This document shows positions 24,957-34,612 of a DNA stretch of 64,000 bases, one piece after another. Location: positions 3,286,001 to 3,350,000 of the forward strand of contig NZ_CP014301.1 in assembly GCF_001562255.1 (NCBI RefSeq), written 5' to 3'. The notes under the pieces are model-generated. The model did not search any database and was not told where the DNA came from. It worked only from the letters and a program-made list of their open reading frames with translations. The DNA is from Bosea sp. PAMC 26642 (lineage in GTDB: Bacteria > Pseudomonadota > Alphaproteobacteria > Rhizobiales > Beijerinckiaceae). Both the position numbers and the translations under genes were made by a program. The stretch's first letter is position 1. The number at the start of each line of letters is the position of its first letter.

Positions 24957-25066
24957 CGCGGTCATCTCTGCCGCACCTGCGCACCGCTTCGGTCACGGGC
25001 CGGAGCGGTGCGTGAGCGTCTCGGGCCCCCGGCAAGAAATCCCGGCAAGACAGCGGAGCTTTGCGC

Positions 25067-25567
25067 ATGAAGGCGCTTATCGGCAGGTTATCGGACCTCG
25101 TCACCGAGGTCGCCAAATTCGCGCTCGGCCTCTGTGTTGCGGCGATCGTGCTGATCACGCTCGCCGCGGTATGGTGGCGCTATGTTGTCAACGCGCCGAT
25201 CTCCTGGATCGAGCAGGTCTCGAACATCCTGTTCATCTGGATCACCTTCGTCGGCGCGGCAGTGCTCTACCGCCAGAAGCTGCATATCGGCGTGGACATG
25301 TTCATCGGCATGCTCAAGGGCCGCGCCCAGCAGGTGATGTTCTGGGCGATCGAACTCGCCAACCTGACCTTCATCGTGGTGCTGTTCATCTACAGCGTGA
25401 AGCTCTCGATCGACGTCCTGCCCAACACCTATGGCGCGCTCGATATCACCCCGGCCTGGTTCTATGTCTCCGCGCCGGTCTCCTGCGCGATGATGATGCT
25501 CTATTTCGTCGAGAAGATCGTCGATCCCTCGAAAAGGCAGCCGGTCGGCGTCGCGGGGGAGTTCTGA
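25067..25567 (+). CDS. TRAP transporter small permease (DctQ family)
   Basis: A 166-aa membrane protein with four predicted helices and the DctQ hallmark WWRYVVNAPISWIEQVSNIL followed by LYRQKLHIGVDMF. It is the small membrane subunit that pairs with DctM. The ATG at 25067 is preferred over a TTG two codons earlier. Its stop is two bases from the start of the large subunit. Confidence 0.9.
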   Translation: MKALIGRLSDLVTEVAKFALGLCVAAIVLITLAAVWWRYVVNAPISWIEQVSNILFIWITFVGAAVLYRQKLHIGVDMFIGMLKGRAQQVMFWAIELANLTFIVVLFIYSVKLSIDVLPNTYGALDITPAWFYVSAPVSCAMMMLYFVEKIVDPSKRQPVGVAGEF

Positions 25568-25569
25568 CG

Positions 25570-26862
25570 ATGAGCACCATTCTGATCGGCAGCTTCTTCC
25601 TGTTGCTGGCACTTTCCGTCCCGATCGCGTTTGCGATGGGGCTCGCCACCATCGCCGCGATCATGGCTCATGGCTCGCTGCCGATGTCGATCCTGGCGCA
25701 GCGGACGCTCGTCGGCGCCGATTCCTACGCGCTGCTGGCCATCCCGTTCTTCATCCTGGCCGGGAATCTGATGAATGGCGGCGGCATCACCCACCAGATC
25801 ATCAACCTTGCCAACGCCATGGTCGGCCGGTTCCGCGGCGGTCTGGCGCTGACCTCGGTGACGGCGGCGATGATCTTCTCAGGGCTCTCGGGGTCGGCTG
25901 CGGCCGACGCCTCGGCGCTCGGCAAGGTTCTGATCCCGGCGATGAAGAAGCAGGGCTATGGCGGTGGCTTCGCCGCGGCGCTGATGGCGTCGGCCTGCGT
26001 CAACGGGCCGATCATCCCGCCCTCGATCCCGCTCGTCATCTACGGCCTGTCGGCGGGCAAAGGCGTCTCGATCATCGCACTATTCCTCGGCGGCATCGTG
26101 CCGGGCGTGCTGCTGGCGCTCTCGCTGATGGTCGCGGCCTACTGGATTTCAGTGAAGCGCAACTATCCCGTCTCGGAAGCGGTGCCGGTTCGCCAGATTC
26201 CCCGCCTGATCCTCCCGGCGAGCTGGGCTTTGATGATGCCGGTGATCATCCTGATCGGCGTCACCGGCGGCGTCGTCACGGTCACCGAGAGCGCGACAAT
26301 CGCCGTGGTCTATGCCGCTTTCATCGGCTTCTTCGTCTACAAGGAACTCAGCATCAAGACGATCTGGCCGATCCTGGTCCAGACAGCGCTCGATACGGCG
26401 CTGGTGATGTTCATCATCGCCCTGTCGTCGGGCTTCGGCTGGCTTCTGGCGGTCTCGGGCACACCGCGCGCCATTGCCAGCTGGATCGCTTCGGTCTCCT
26501 CGGATCCGACGATCATCCTGATGATGATCAACGTCTTCCTGCTGATCATCGGCATCTTCATGGAGCCGCTACCAGCGATGTTCATCCTGATACCGGTGCT
26601 GGTGCCGGTGGTACAGGCGGTCGGCATCGACCTCGTCCATTTCGGGCTGGTGATGGTGTTCAATCTCTGCCTGGGGCTGATCACGCCGCCGGTCGGCATC
26701 CTGCTCTACATCTGCGCCAACTTCGCCAATGTGACGCTCGAGGAGGAAAGCCGGGAACTGGGTCCGTTCCTCGGCGCCGGTTTCATCGTGCTGGTGATCA
26801 TTTCGCTGTTTCCGGCGACGGTGCTCTGGCTGCCGAGGTTACTTGTAGATTACGGCCGGTAG
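25570..26862 (+). CDS. TRAP transporter large permease (DctM family)
   Basis: A 430-aa integral membrane protein with about 12 helices, carrying the conserved blocks FSGLSGSAAADASALGK and CVNGPIIPPSIPLVIYG and the C-terminal GLITPPVGILLYICANFANV. It is the secondary-transport subunit, coupling uptake to an ion gradient. A long open frame that extends upstream over dctQ in another phase is an artefact. It ends the operon; the following DNA is an IS relic. Confidence 0.92.
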   Translation: MSTILIGSFFLLLALSVPIAFAMGLATIAAIMAHGSLPMSILAQRTLVGADSYALLAIPFFILAGNLMNGGGITHQIINLANAMVGRFRGGLALTSVTAAMIFSGLSGSAAADASALGKVLIPAMKKQGYGGGFAAALMASACVNGPIIPPSIPLVIYGLSAGKGVSIIALFLGGIVPGVLLALSLMVAAYWISVKRNYPVSEAVPVRQIPRLILPASWALMMPVIILIGVTGGVVTVTESATIAVVYAAFIGFFVYKELSIKTIWPILVQTALDTALVMFIIALSSGFGWLLAVSGTPRAIASWIASVSSDPTIILMMINVFLLIIGIFMEPLPAMFILIPVLVPVVQAVGIDLVHFGLVMVFNLCLGLITPPVGILLYICANFANVTLEEESRELGPFLGAGFIVLVIISLFPATVLWLPRLLVDYGR

Positions 26863-27439
26863 GTCCCGTCGCGGAGCAAACAGGCGATCGGGCGGCGGCG
26901 TGAGCCCAAGACCCTGTCAGGCAGTGCCGAACGATGACGCCGCGTAATCAGGAGCGATGAGATTGCCCGCAAACAGATGCTGAGGGGCTCGAAGGGCGCG
27001 CCGCGCCATGAGCTGACCTTGCCTCCCCGCCCAAAACCCGACGTACAGAGCCGATCGTTCTTGTCAGCGCGCGACCTCAGCGCTGATCGATCGACCGCGT
27101 TCGGCTGCCTATCGCAATTCCGTTGCCGCCACCGGCCGCACGGCCTGCGCGAGCTGATAGAGCAGTCGCGCAGCCAACCGCCTGTGCCCCAGAGCATCAT
27201 GACGCCCGGCGCTCTCAAGTTGAAGACCGAGCGAGTCGCCGACGGCGCCCGATACGACACTCGCGCAGGAGATTCGCAGCGCCTTGAGCTTGACGAAGGC
27301 GTTCTCGATGGGAGAAGTCGGGACTATAGGCCGGGCGATCTGCCACTGGTTTGTCATCCAGGGCGATTAGTGCCTCGGCAGGTTTTACGCCGTGTGGCGC
27401 GGTGGGAGCACGCCGAAACACGATCTAAATAATTGATAA
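26863..27439. other. Non-coding stretch containing an IS630 relic
   Basis: A 577-bp region between dctM and the chemotaxis gene. The right half holds a degraded transposase (see 27190-27421). The left half has only short open frames with no recognisable content; the plus-strand frame at 26977-27432 is antisense to the relic. Confidence 0.55.
27190..27421 (-). pseudogene. IS630-family transposase C-terminal remnant
   Basis: On the minus strand the translation contains the IS630 C-terminal signature broken across two frames: PAYSPDF in one frame, then PIENAFVKLKALRI in another, followed by a degraded VVSGAVGDSLG. In intact members this reads YSPD-NPIE-AFAKLKA-LR. The frameshift, small deletions and lack of the N-terminal catalytic region show that it is dead. 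Confidence 0.65.
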
Positions 27440-28804
27440 TTAAGCTGCAACCTCCTGAAGGAAAACTTGTACCTTCTGCTCAAGATTTAGTGTCGATACT
27501 AAAATATTCTCGGCTAACTCAGCTACGTCATTTGCGGAGCGACGTGTTTCGCCAACATGTCCATTGGCTTGTGCTACAGCGGTGGCAATCTCTTCAGTAT
27601 GCCGCGCGGTCAGAGCTAGATTATGCGAGATTTCCGCCGTGGCCATTGATTGTTTCTGAACGGAGGCAGCTACGTCTCTTGTATTGCCATCGATTTCGCC
27701 GAGTCGGCCAGCGCTGCTTTCAATCGACGCGATGGCCCCGCGGGTGGAACGCTGCACATCATCGATCTGTTTCGAAATTTGCCCAGCGGCCGTTACAGTT
27801 TGCTGGGCAAGCGATTTGACCTCCGCAGCGACGACGGCAAACCCCTTGCCCGCCTCGCCCGCACGAGCAGCTTCAATCGTCGCGTTGAGTGCAAGCAGGT
27901 TGGTCTGTCCCGCGATCGCCTGGATCATGGCGACAATGCCACCTATCGCGTCGGTGGCATTAGACAGGCCTTCAATCGCGTGATTGGCGCTGGACGCTTC
28001 TGTGCGCGAGACCCCCACCAGCGAACTGGTAGCTCGGAGCTGCTCGTTGATTGAGCTGATCGAGTTCGACAAGTCTGCGCTCGACTGCGCCGCGACCCTT
28101 GTGTTGGCAGCGGCGGCTTTTGCCGTAGCAGCCACTTCGGTAACGTAGGCCGAAGTGTCATCGGCGGATCGGGATAATGCGGTGCCTGTATCGCGCGCCG
28201 CCGTTGCAGTGGCTGCAACGGTGGCCAGCGTCTCGCCGATCTCGAGTTTAAACCGGCGGATCGCTTGCTCTAACAGCTCGCGATACCGGTCTTTTTCCTC
28301 GTGCAATGCCGTTTCGGCAACCGCTCTCTGCCGGACCGTTATGTCTTCATGGGTCGCTACCCAGCCGCCATCAGAAGTGGGCCGGTGGCGGATCTCAAAT
28401 ATCCGCCCATCCATTAGCTCGACAATCGTATCGGAGGGCTCATTTGACCCTTGTATCTTGTCTCGCCACGCGACGTATTCAGTCTGCGTCATCTTCGGAT
28501 AAGTGCCGGCGGCAAATCGCAGATCAACGATTGTTGGGAGGGAGCACCCTATCTTCACCCTCAGGGGGTCCAAGCCGTAAAGCCTCAGATAGGCCTCGTT
28601 GCACATGACCAACTGGCGTCCAGCGGTGAATTGGCAAACACCTTGCGAAAGCTGATCCAGAACGCGCTGAAGGCTTCGATTGCGTCTCCGGCTTCGCATC
28701 CAAGTGGCCGAGACCATGACCATCAGGACAACGGAGGTTAGCGCGATGAGTTCGGTCAGCGCCGGGATGCCAAACAGTTGAGACAGGTCAGACTGCATCG
28801 CCAA
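27440..28804 (-). CDS. Methyl-accepting chemotaxis protein with one N-terminal membrane helix and a PAS domain
   Basis: A 454-aa chemoreceptor. One membrane helix at about residues 17-36 is followed by a PAS domain at 45-165 ([20 protein letters not shown], then [20 protein letters not shown]). The signalling domain has the conserved hairpin tip around residues 290-335 ([18 protein letters not shown]). It lacks a periplasmic ligand domain, so it probably senses cytoplasmic redox, energy or small-molecule state through PAS. It has no HAMP region of the usual kind. Monocistronic. Confidence 0.88.
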   Translation of the reverse strand: MAMQSDLSQLFGIPALTELIALTSVVLMVMVSATWMRSRRRNRSLQRVLDQLSQGVCQFTAGRQLVMCNEAYLRLYGLDPLRVKIGCSLPTIVDLRFAAGTYPKMTQTEYVAWRDKIQGSNEPSDTIVELMDGRIFEIRHRPTSDGGWVATHEDITVRQRAVAETALHEEKDRYRELLEQAIRRFKLEIGETLATVAATATAARDTGTALSRSADDTSAYVTEVAATAKAAAANTRVAAQSSADLSNSISSINEQLRATSSLVGVSRTEASSANHAIEGLSNATDAIGGIVAMIQAIAGQTNLLALNATIEAARAGEAGKGFAVVAAEVKSLAQQTVTAAGQISKQIDDVQRSTRGAIASIESSAGRLGEIDGNTRDVAASVQKQSMATAEISHNLALTARHTEEIATAVAQANGHVGETRRSANDVAELAENILVSTLNLEQKVQVFLQEVAA

Positions 28805-28926
28805 CGTCCGCCAAACTCGTGGTCGCCTCTAGATTTTGCTGCTTACGCCACGATCTGCGAAGGCGAATAACAATGTCTTACCGCGCTTACGATCACGGTG
28901 GAGCTTCTGAGAATGCTGAGCAGCTT

Positions 28927-31119
28927 CTATGCAGTGACAGTTGGGGCTGGCTGACCGGATGCGACCGCTGCGCCGCCGCTCATTCCACTGCCTTCGTTGC
29001 CTCTGACAATGACGGTGTTGGAGGCAAATGGTACGCCGGCCTCGTTCAATCTGGCATATATGCGCTTAAGGGCCTGGCGCTGCAGATGTGTTGGATTGTT
29101 CGGCTTGGCCGTGAACTTGCACCGTATAACGATCGCGCCGTCCTGGATCTCTTGCACGCCCTGCATCTTGAGTGGCAGCAAGAATTCCGAGCCCAGTTCG
29201 GGATCTTCAAGCATCTCCTGACCAATCTTTTTGATCAGCTTACGTGCCTGTTCAATGTTTGCGCTGTGATCCAGCCGGAGGGAGAATTTCATAGTCGCCC
29301 AATCGCGCGAGAAATTCGTGGTGGATTGGATTTGCCCGAACGGTATTGTGTGGACCTGCCCGTTTTGATGCCTGAGCTGGACCGAGCGGAGGGTAATCTT
29401 CTCAACCGTGCCTTTCAGATTGCCGATATCGATGTATTCGCCGATCCGAAATGCATCGTCGGTCAGAAAGAAGACGCCAGATACGACATCCTTGACAAGT
29501 GCTTGGGAGCCAAACGAGATGGCAAGCCCGATGACCCCAAACCCTGCGAGGAACGGGCCTATCTGGACTCCCAGGCTTGCAAGCATCACTAGCGCCGTGA
29601 CGGCAACGACGCCGCCCAGCCCGACGCCCTTTAAGAGCGGCAGAACAGTCGCAAGCCGAGTCCGAACAGGCGCTTCGCTCCCATCCTCATCGATTGGAAT
29701 GCCGGAGCGAGCTTTTGGGGCATGCGCAGCGAAGTAGGTCGACAAGTATGTCCAGATGATCCAGCCTGTCACGAAAGCGGTGCCAGCAGCCAGCACGGCT
29801 TGTAGTGCTGCGACGGCAGCGGTGGACTGAATATCACTCAAATAATCTGACCAGACCAGTGCCAATACGCCGAAACTCGTCAGCCACATGACCCCAGTCG
29901 TCAAGTTGGATGCGACCGCTGCCAAGGCGAGTCTGGCCGGACTCGACCCGCTTCGGACAAGCGCCCGGGAGGTCAAGGTGGAAACGATCGCGCCGGCGCC
30001 AGCCGTCAGTATCGGCAGTATGACGACCAGCAGCTGAGTGAGTGTGCCGGGAGCGCCAAGCCGCGTGACGGTCGGAGAAACCGCGCCGATCCGGTTGACC
30101 GACCAGATAAAGACCGCGACGGCGATAAAGATCCAAGGCAAAGCTGACCCAGCGAGCCGGCGGAGCAGGCCGGGTTTTGACGCAGAACTAACGTCTCCTC
30201 GCGCCAGTGCTGCAATATCGTGCCTTCCGCCCCAAAACCACGATAGCCTCAGTGCCAAAACGATCGTGCTCGCGATAAGGAACCACCCTTCGAGAGAGAC
30301 ACGCTCGCCGCCCACCTCCTGGCTCAGCCGCACGGATTGCATGAGTATGGGCTGGATTAGCCCGTACGCCAGCAGCATTCGCCAGTGCCATTGGGCGTGC
30401 GGCAGCGGCAAAAGGCGACGCTGGGGAGCTTGAGGGGCGAGCAGGAATCGGCCAGCGATGATGTAGAGGCCGAAGAGGGCTAACGCGTCGAGAGCGCTTT
30501 GGGCGATCGAACGCGCGAGGTCGGCCTGTGGAAGTAATCCATCGAGCGCGAGGCGCCCGCTGGCCGCGAAAGCGGCAAGAGTGGCAATGTCGGGAGCAGC
30601 CGCTGCTGTCGCGGCCCACAGTCGAGAGATGAAATCACTAGTCGCTTCGTCCCTCGGGCGGCGAACGAGCGGCTTTACCACCATGCGCATCCCGGTCGCT
30701 ACAGCGCCCGCAATAGCAACGACCGCGATGATCAGCATTAGCGCGCTTCGGCCCGAGCCGTTTCGATTTTCAGCCCATGCTAGGTATGCCTTATCCAGTA
30801 CATCGCCGACTTGACGTACCCCGGTAAAGCCATTCCCAAGCCCCTGCCAGAAGGCCGTCCAGGGCGGCAACGGCCTCGACGGAGCAATTGTCTCACCGCG
30901 CGTATCAGGAGCAGATACTGCTTCGGTTCGGACGATGATATTTGATCCGTTTCGCGCGAGTTCATCTGCGAGACGTCCGATGCGGGCCGGATCATCGCTC
31001 GGCTGGACCACAATTGTCGTCTGCCGCACCTCGGCATCGGCCGATATCAAGGTCGCAACGTTGATAAGGATGACGCCTGCGAAGAGAGCACGCGCGCGCG
31101 ACGACAAAAGCATCACCAA
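28927..31119 (-). CDS. Large mechanosensitive ion channel, MscS family
   Basis: A 730-aa inner-membrane channel. It has an N-terminal signal-like segment and a long periplasmic/multi-helix region with about ten predicted membrane spans. The MscS core lies around residues 520-580 (GFGVIGLAISFGSQALVKDV, then FRIGEYIDIGNLKGTVE), followed by the cytoplasmic beta and C-terminal domains. The extra N-terminal helices place it with the larger MscS-like proteins rather than minimal MscS. It would gate on membrane tension during osmotic downshock. It stands alone, 120 bp from the chemoreceptor gene. Confidence 0.88.
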   Translation of the reverse strand: MVMLLSSRARALFAGVILINVATLISADAEVRQTTIVVQPSDDPARIGRLADELARNGSNIIVRTEAVSAPDTRGETIAPSRPLPPWTAFWQGLGNGFTGVRQVGDVLDKAYLAWAENRNGSGRSALMLIIAVVAIAGAVATGMRMVVKPLVRRPRDEATSDFISRLWAATAAAAPDIATLAAFAASGRLALDGLLPQADLARSIAQSALDALALFGLYIIAGRFLLAPQAPQRRLLPLPHAQWHWRMLLAYGLIQPILMQSVRLSQEVGGERVSLEGWFLIASTIVLALRLSWFWGGRHDIAALARGDVSSASKPGLLRRLAGSALPWIFIAVAVFIWSVNRIGAVSPTVTRLGAPGTLTQLLVVILPILTAGAGAIVSTLTSRALVRSGSSPARLALAAVASNLTTGVMWLTSFGVLALVWSDYLSDIQSTAAVAALQAVLAAGTAFVTGWIIWTYLSTYFAAHAPKARSGIPIDEDGSEAPVRTRLATVLPLLKGVGLGGVVAVTALVMLASLGVQIGPFLAGFGVIGLAISFGSQALVKDVVSGVFFLTDDAFRIGEYIDIGNLKGTVEKITLRSVQLRHQNGQVHTIPFGQIQSTTNFSRDWATMKFSLRLDHSANIEQARKLIKKIGQEMLEDPELGSEFLLPLKMQGVQEIQDGAIVIRCKFTAKPNNPTHLQRQALKRIYARLNEAGVPFASNTVIVRGNEGSGMSGGAAVASGQPAPTVTA

Positions 31120-31657
31120 CCCCGGTACGATCCCCCAAAATGAAGGCTTCGGGCGAAGCTAACGTGGGTCAAGGGGCATGACTAGATCAGCTTACATCTG
31201 GTAGTTCAGATCATGCGCCTTCAGCAGCCGACAGCCGCGCCGGCTTTCCATCAGTCGTGGGCGAAGGCAGGTCTGCTTTCTCACTTAAACTTCCGGAAGA
31301 AGCCAGTCCCGGCACGGCCGAAGTTCGGTCGTTCGCCTCACGGCAATCGACATACCCGGAAGCAGACGCTCCCAAGGGCCGCAATGGTCCAAAAACGTCG
31401 GTCGCTCGTGGCGAGTTTCGCCAGAACCGCCAGCCGTTCGCTCGGACGAGATGCGCAAAAGCCGTCCTCCCGCTCTGGGACGACATGCGCCAGCTTTCCT
31501 CGTTGGATGAGCCGGTCGCTGGTAAAAGGTCGTGTCCAAAACTATAGGAGACAGAACGGTTGGAACCCATCGAAGGGAACCCCCGGAACTGCGCACGTCA
31601 GCCTTTGTGAAGGAGAGTGAGCGGGCCGGGCCTAATGCTCCGACCTTTGGATATCCG
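31120..31657. other. Intergenic region before the island cargo genes
   Basis: A 538-bp stretch with several overlapping open frames on both strands but none with a convincing start, ribosome site or protein-like sequence. It separates the chromosomal-looking mscS gene from the island genes and could contain the left boundary of that insertion. I saw no copy of the tRNA-Ser 3' end here. Confidence 0.4.
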
Positions 31658-32098
31658 ATGACCTTGAAGACCCCTCCGGGCGGCGAACCGCGCCCGAACG
31701 ATGCCGAACTCGAGATGTACGCCCGCGCCTACCGGCTGCGTGCGGAGGCCGACACCTTCTACCTGCGTTGGCAGCTGCATACCGCCCACGCGATGCTGCT
31801 CGAACATGATCCGACCCGGATCCATACCGAGCATGGCCTCAACGGCCGACAGATCGGCGAGGGTGCGCGGATCGCGGCGCGCCGCTTCGCGCTGCTTCTG
31901 GGCGAGCCGCCGGCGTTCTCCGAGCCGCTGCTGCGCCTCAAAATCGCATGTTATGAGGCTATGATCATCGACGCCGACGAGCTCAAGCGTTCGCGCGCGG
32001 TGGCAATGATCGAGGCCGCCATCCGGCGCGACGCGCAGGACCTCGGCATCGTTCTCGACGAAGGCCCCGTCATGCCCGATGAAGGCGGCTGGCACTGA
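31658..32098 (+). CDS. Hypothetical protein (about 146 aa) preceding the exonuclease-like gene
   Basis: An unrecognised, mostly helical protein (AELEMYARAYRLRAEADTFY, then HTAHAMLLEHDPTRIHTEHG). I chose the ATG at MTLKTPPGGEPRPND; an upstream in-frame start at 31532 would add 42 residues of unconvincing sequence. It ends 11 bases before the exonuclease-like gene, so the two are probably co-transcribed and may work together. No domain recognised. Confidence 0.6.
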   Translation: MTLKTPPGGEPRPNDAELEMYARAYRLRAEADTFYLRWQLHTAHAMLLEHDPTRIHTEHGLNGRQIGEGARIAARRFALLLGEPPAFSEPLLRLKIACYEAMIIDADELKRSRAVAMIEAAIRRDAQDLGIVLDEGPVMPDEGGWH

Positions 32099-32109
32099 GG
32101 ACGGCGACC

Positions 32110-33525
32110 ATGTCCTTCATCTTCTACGACCTCGAAACCTCCGGCCTCGCCCCGCAATGGGATGTGCCGCTGCAGGCCGCCTTGATCCACGCCGATGCCG
32201 ATCTGAAGATCCAGGCAGAACTCTCGTTCCGGGCGCGGCTGCCGGCGCACATCGTGCCTTCGCCCGGCGCGCTTCTCGTCACAGGCGTCACGCCAGCGAT
32301 GCTCGAGCAGGCACCGCTCTCGGTCGGGGACATGCTCGGCCTCATCGCCCGGGCCTTCAACGAATGGGCCCCGGCAACGATCGTGACCTACAACGGTCTG
32401 CGCTTCGACGAGGAGGTGTTGCGGCATGCCTTCTTCACGCACCTGCTGCCGCCGTACTCCAGCCAGGGCCCCGGGCTGAAGCGGGCCGACCTTCTGGTCA
32501 TGTTGCGCGCGGTTCGGTTGCTTGAACCAAACGCTGTGACGATCCCGATCGGTGTCAACGGCAAGCCGTCGATGAAGCTCGGCGACGTCTGCCGCGCGAA
32601 CGGCATCGCCCTCCACGAGGAGGATGCTCATGACGCGCTCGCCGACACCCGCGCCACCCTGGCGCTGTTCCGGCATCTTCGGGAGGTGGCCCCGTCCACC
32701 ATCGCGCGGATGCTGGAGAATACGCACAAGTCCGGACCCGCAGCGTTGCTGGCCGGTGACGAGCCCATCCTGCTCGGCGGCATGAACGCGATGGTGCCGG
32801 TCATCGGCATCGCGCCGAGCCCGCGCAACGCCGCAGCCTGGGCCGTGGCCGACCTCTCGGTCGACCCTGCAACCTATCTCGACGGCTCGTTGGAGGAGAT
32901 CGCCGCGCTGCTGACCGCCAAAGGACCGCGCGCGATCCGGACGGTCCGGACCAATGCCCAGCCGATCCTCGTCGGATGGGAGCGTGGGGCGCATGCCCTG
33001 CCGGCTGATCGCCTTGATGACGCCGTCTACCGCCAGCGCGCGCGACAGGTCCGTGATCACGCAGGCTTCCGCAAGAACCTGCTGCAGGCGCTTGCCAACC
33101 AATATGCCGATGCCGAGCCGTCGCCCTGGCCGGAAGCTACGTTGTACAGCGGTGGCTTCATCAGCGACGAGCAGATGCGCCTGTCCCGCCGTTGGCGCGA
33201 AATCGACTGGGTTGAGCGCCCGGCCTTCGCCGATCAGCTGTTCACGGACGCCCGGCTGCGCGCCTTCTCCAATCGGCTCTGCTTCCTTGAGGCCGCCGAG
33301 CACCTCTCGCCGGCGGCCTGGGCGAAAAGCCGGGACTGGCTGCGCCATCGTCTCCAGACCGAGGACGATGTGCCGTGGCTGACGCTGTCGAAAGCGCTGA
33401 AGGAGATCGACGGTCTTCGCGCTCAAACCGAAGCTGGCGACGACGAACGCCTGCGTCAGATCGCGGAGATCGAGCGCTGGCTCGTGGGGCGCCAGCAGGA
33501 ACTCGCGCGGGCATCCGCCGCTTAG
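32110..33525 (+). CDS. DEDDh-family 3'-5' exonuclease, exonuclease I (SbcB)-like
   Basis: A 471-aa nuclease. The DnaQ-like catalytic residues are all visible: Asp7 and Glu9 in FYDLETSG, Asp100 in YNGLRFDEE, and His174 with Asp179 in EEDAHDALADTRAT. The segments after the exonuclease domain follow the SbcB plan, including a DLSVDPATYLDGS block. It would degrade single-stranded DNA 3' to 5', or another nucleic acid. Chromosomal exonuclease I is uncommon in this group, and its place among island cargo suggests a role in the element or in defence. A strong terminator follows. Confidence 0.8.
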   Translation: MSFIFYDLETSGLAPQWDVPLQAALIHADADLKIQAELSFRARLPAHIVPSPGALLVTGVTPAMLEQAPLSVGDMLGLIARAFNEWAPATIVTYNGLRFDEEVLRHAFFTHLLPPYSSQGPGLKRADLLVMLRAVRLLEPNAVTIPIGVNGKPSMKLGDVCRANGIALHEEDAHDALADTRATLALFRHLREVAPSTIARMLENTHKSGPAALLAGDEPILLGGMNAMVPVIGIAPSPRNAAAWAVADLSVDPATYLDGSLEEIAALLTAKGPRAIRTVRTNAQPILVGWERGAHALPADRLDDAVYRQRARQVRDHAGFRKNLLQALANQYADAEPSPWPEATLYSGGFISDEQMRLSRRWREIDWVERPAFADQLFTDARLRAFSNRLCFLEAAEHLSPAAWAKSRDWLRHRLQTEDDVPWLTLSKALKEIDGLRAQTEAGDDERLRQIAEIERWLVGRQQELARASAA

Positions 33526-33549
33526 CCCCATCACAGGACGGACAAGGAC

Positions 33550-33581
33550 GAAGGCCCGCGCGCTCCCGCTCGCGGGCCTTC
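33550..33581 (+). terminator. Rho-independent-like terminator after the exonuclease gene
   Basis: An 11-bp perfect stem, GAAGGCCCGCG with its complement around a 10-base loop, 25 bases after the stop. It is followed by a T-containing CGTTCGTTCC rather than a clean U tract, so termination strength is uncertain. Confidence 0.6.
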
Positions 33582-33649
33582 GTTCGTTCCAGGGGAAAGG
33601 AGGTCAGCGCTGCCAACTGGGCAGAACCCCGCACAAAAAGGGACAGACC

Positions 33650-34612
33650 ATGACGGATACCAAGACCAAGAGCAGCCTCGCTGATGTGAAAGCAGAGGTG
33701 TGGAACGGCGCCGTTGTCGACGAGCTCGATGCCATCGCGCAGCAGCGGCCCTGGGGAGATGGCGACGCCGAAGGCTACAGCCGCGTGCTGCAGGGGCTTC
33801 CCTCGCTTCTCGACGTCGCCGCCCGCGCCCGCTACCACGCGTGCCAGGTCGAACGCTTCCTCGATCTCGCCAGCCGGACGCAGGACCACGGGCTGATCCA
33901 GGGCCGCTTGCAGTGGCTGGTCGCGTTGACGATGCTGAACCACGCCGCGACGCTCGCGGTCGCGCTGCTGCCGACCAGCGACACCGTCGACGACTGGATC
34001 CGCGGCGACGCCGGCGAGAGCGTCGTCGAGGCGGCGAAGCGGCATCAGAAGACGGCGACTGCCGAACTGGCTCGTTCTGCCTTCGGCCTGGATACGCCCA
34101 CGGTGAATGCGGCCCTGGCGTCGCCGCGGGCGTTCATCGCCGGAGCCGACCGTCTCCTCGCCGTGACGAACGCACTGGCGCCCAGCAGGGACAGTGACGA
34201 CTACGCCGCTGGGGTTCACGGGCTCGAGCGTGGCAAAACGCTGACCGACTACGTCAGCGATCACCTCGACCTCGAGTACCGCCTCGATTCGGTCCGGCTC
34301 CATCTGCGCCGGGCCGACAACTTCGCCGCAGAACTCGAGGATGGCGAGATCAGCCCAGACCAGCGTGATCGCCTCGGCCGGGCTCAGGCCGGGGCGATGA
34401 TCCTCGCGCTCGCCGATCTCGGCCGGATCGGGCTCTGGCCCGCCCGCGATCCTGGCGACCATCGGGTCAAGGCCGAGGCGCGTGAGCTGATGCGGGCGCG
34501 GCAGTACCCGGATCGGCAGAAGGCCATCGTCGAACTCGCGTTCGTGATCGGGCAACAGATGGAGGCCGGGCTTGGGACGCTCCGCGCGCGCCTGAGCAAG
34601 GCCGAGGTCTGA
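33650..34612 (+). CDS. Hypothetical protein, island paralog family member 1
   Basis: A 320-aa soluble helical protein with no recognised domain. It is the first of three consecutive related genes. The relationship shows best near the C-terminus: a hydrophobic helix ending IGLWP, a short acidic segment, then a Lys/Arg-rich helix (RVKAEARELMRARQ). A degenerate version of the same unit occurs in the first half (VALLPTSDTVDDW). It starts MTDT, as the second member starts MTDE. Function unknown. Confidence 0.65.
   Translation: MTDTKTKSSLADVKAEVWNGAVVDELDAIAQQRPWGDGDAEGYSRVLQGLPSLLDVAARARYHACQVERFLDLASRTQDHGLIQGRLQWLVALTMLNHAATLAVALLPTSDTVDDWIRGDAGESVVEAAKRHQKTATAELARSAFGLDTPTVNAALASPRAFIAGADRLLAVTNALAPSRDSDDYAAGVHGLERGKTLTDYVSDHLDLEYRLDSVRLHLRRADNFAAELEDGEISPDQRDRLGRAQAGAMILALADLGRIGLWPARDPGDHRVKAEARELMRARQYPDRQKAIVELAFVIGQQMEAGLGTLRARLSKAEV

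Noticed and set aside
26977..27432. Plus-strand open frame of 151 codons
   Set aside because: It is antisense to the IS630 relic and contains no protein-like pattern.
31211..31620. Overlapping open frames on both strands before the island genes
   Set aside because: None has a ribosome site, composition or motif supporting translation; both strands look equally random.
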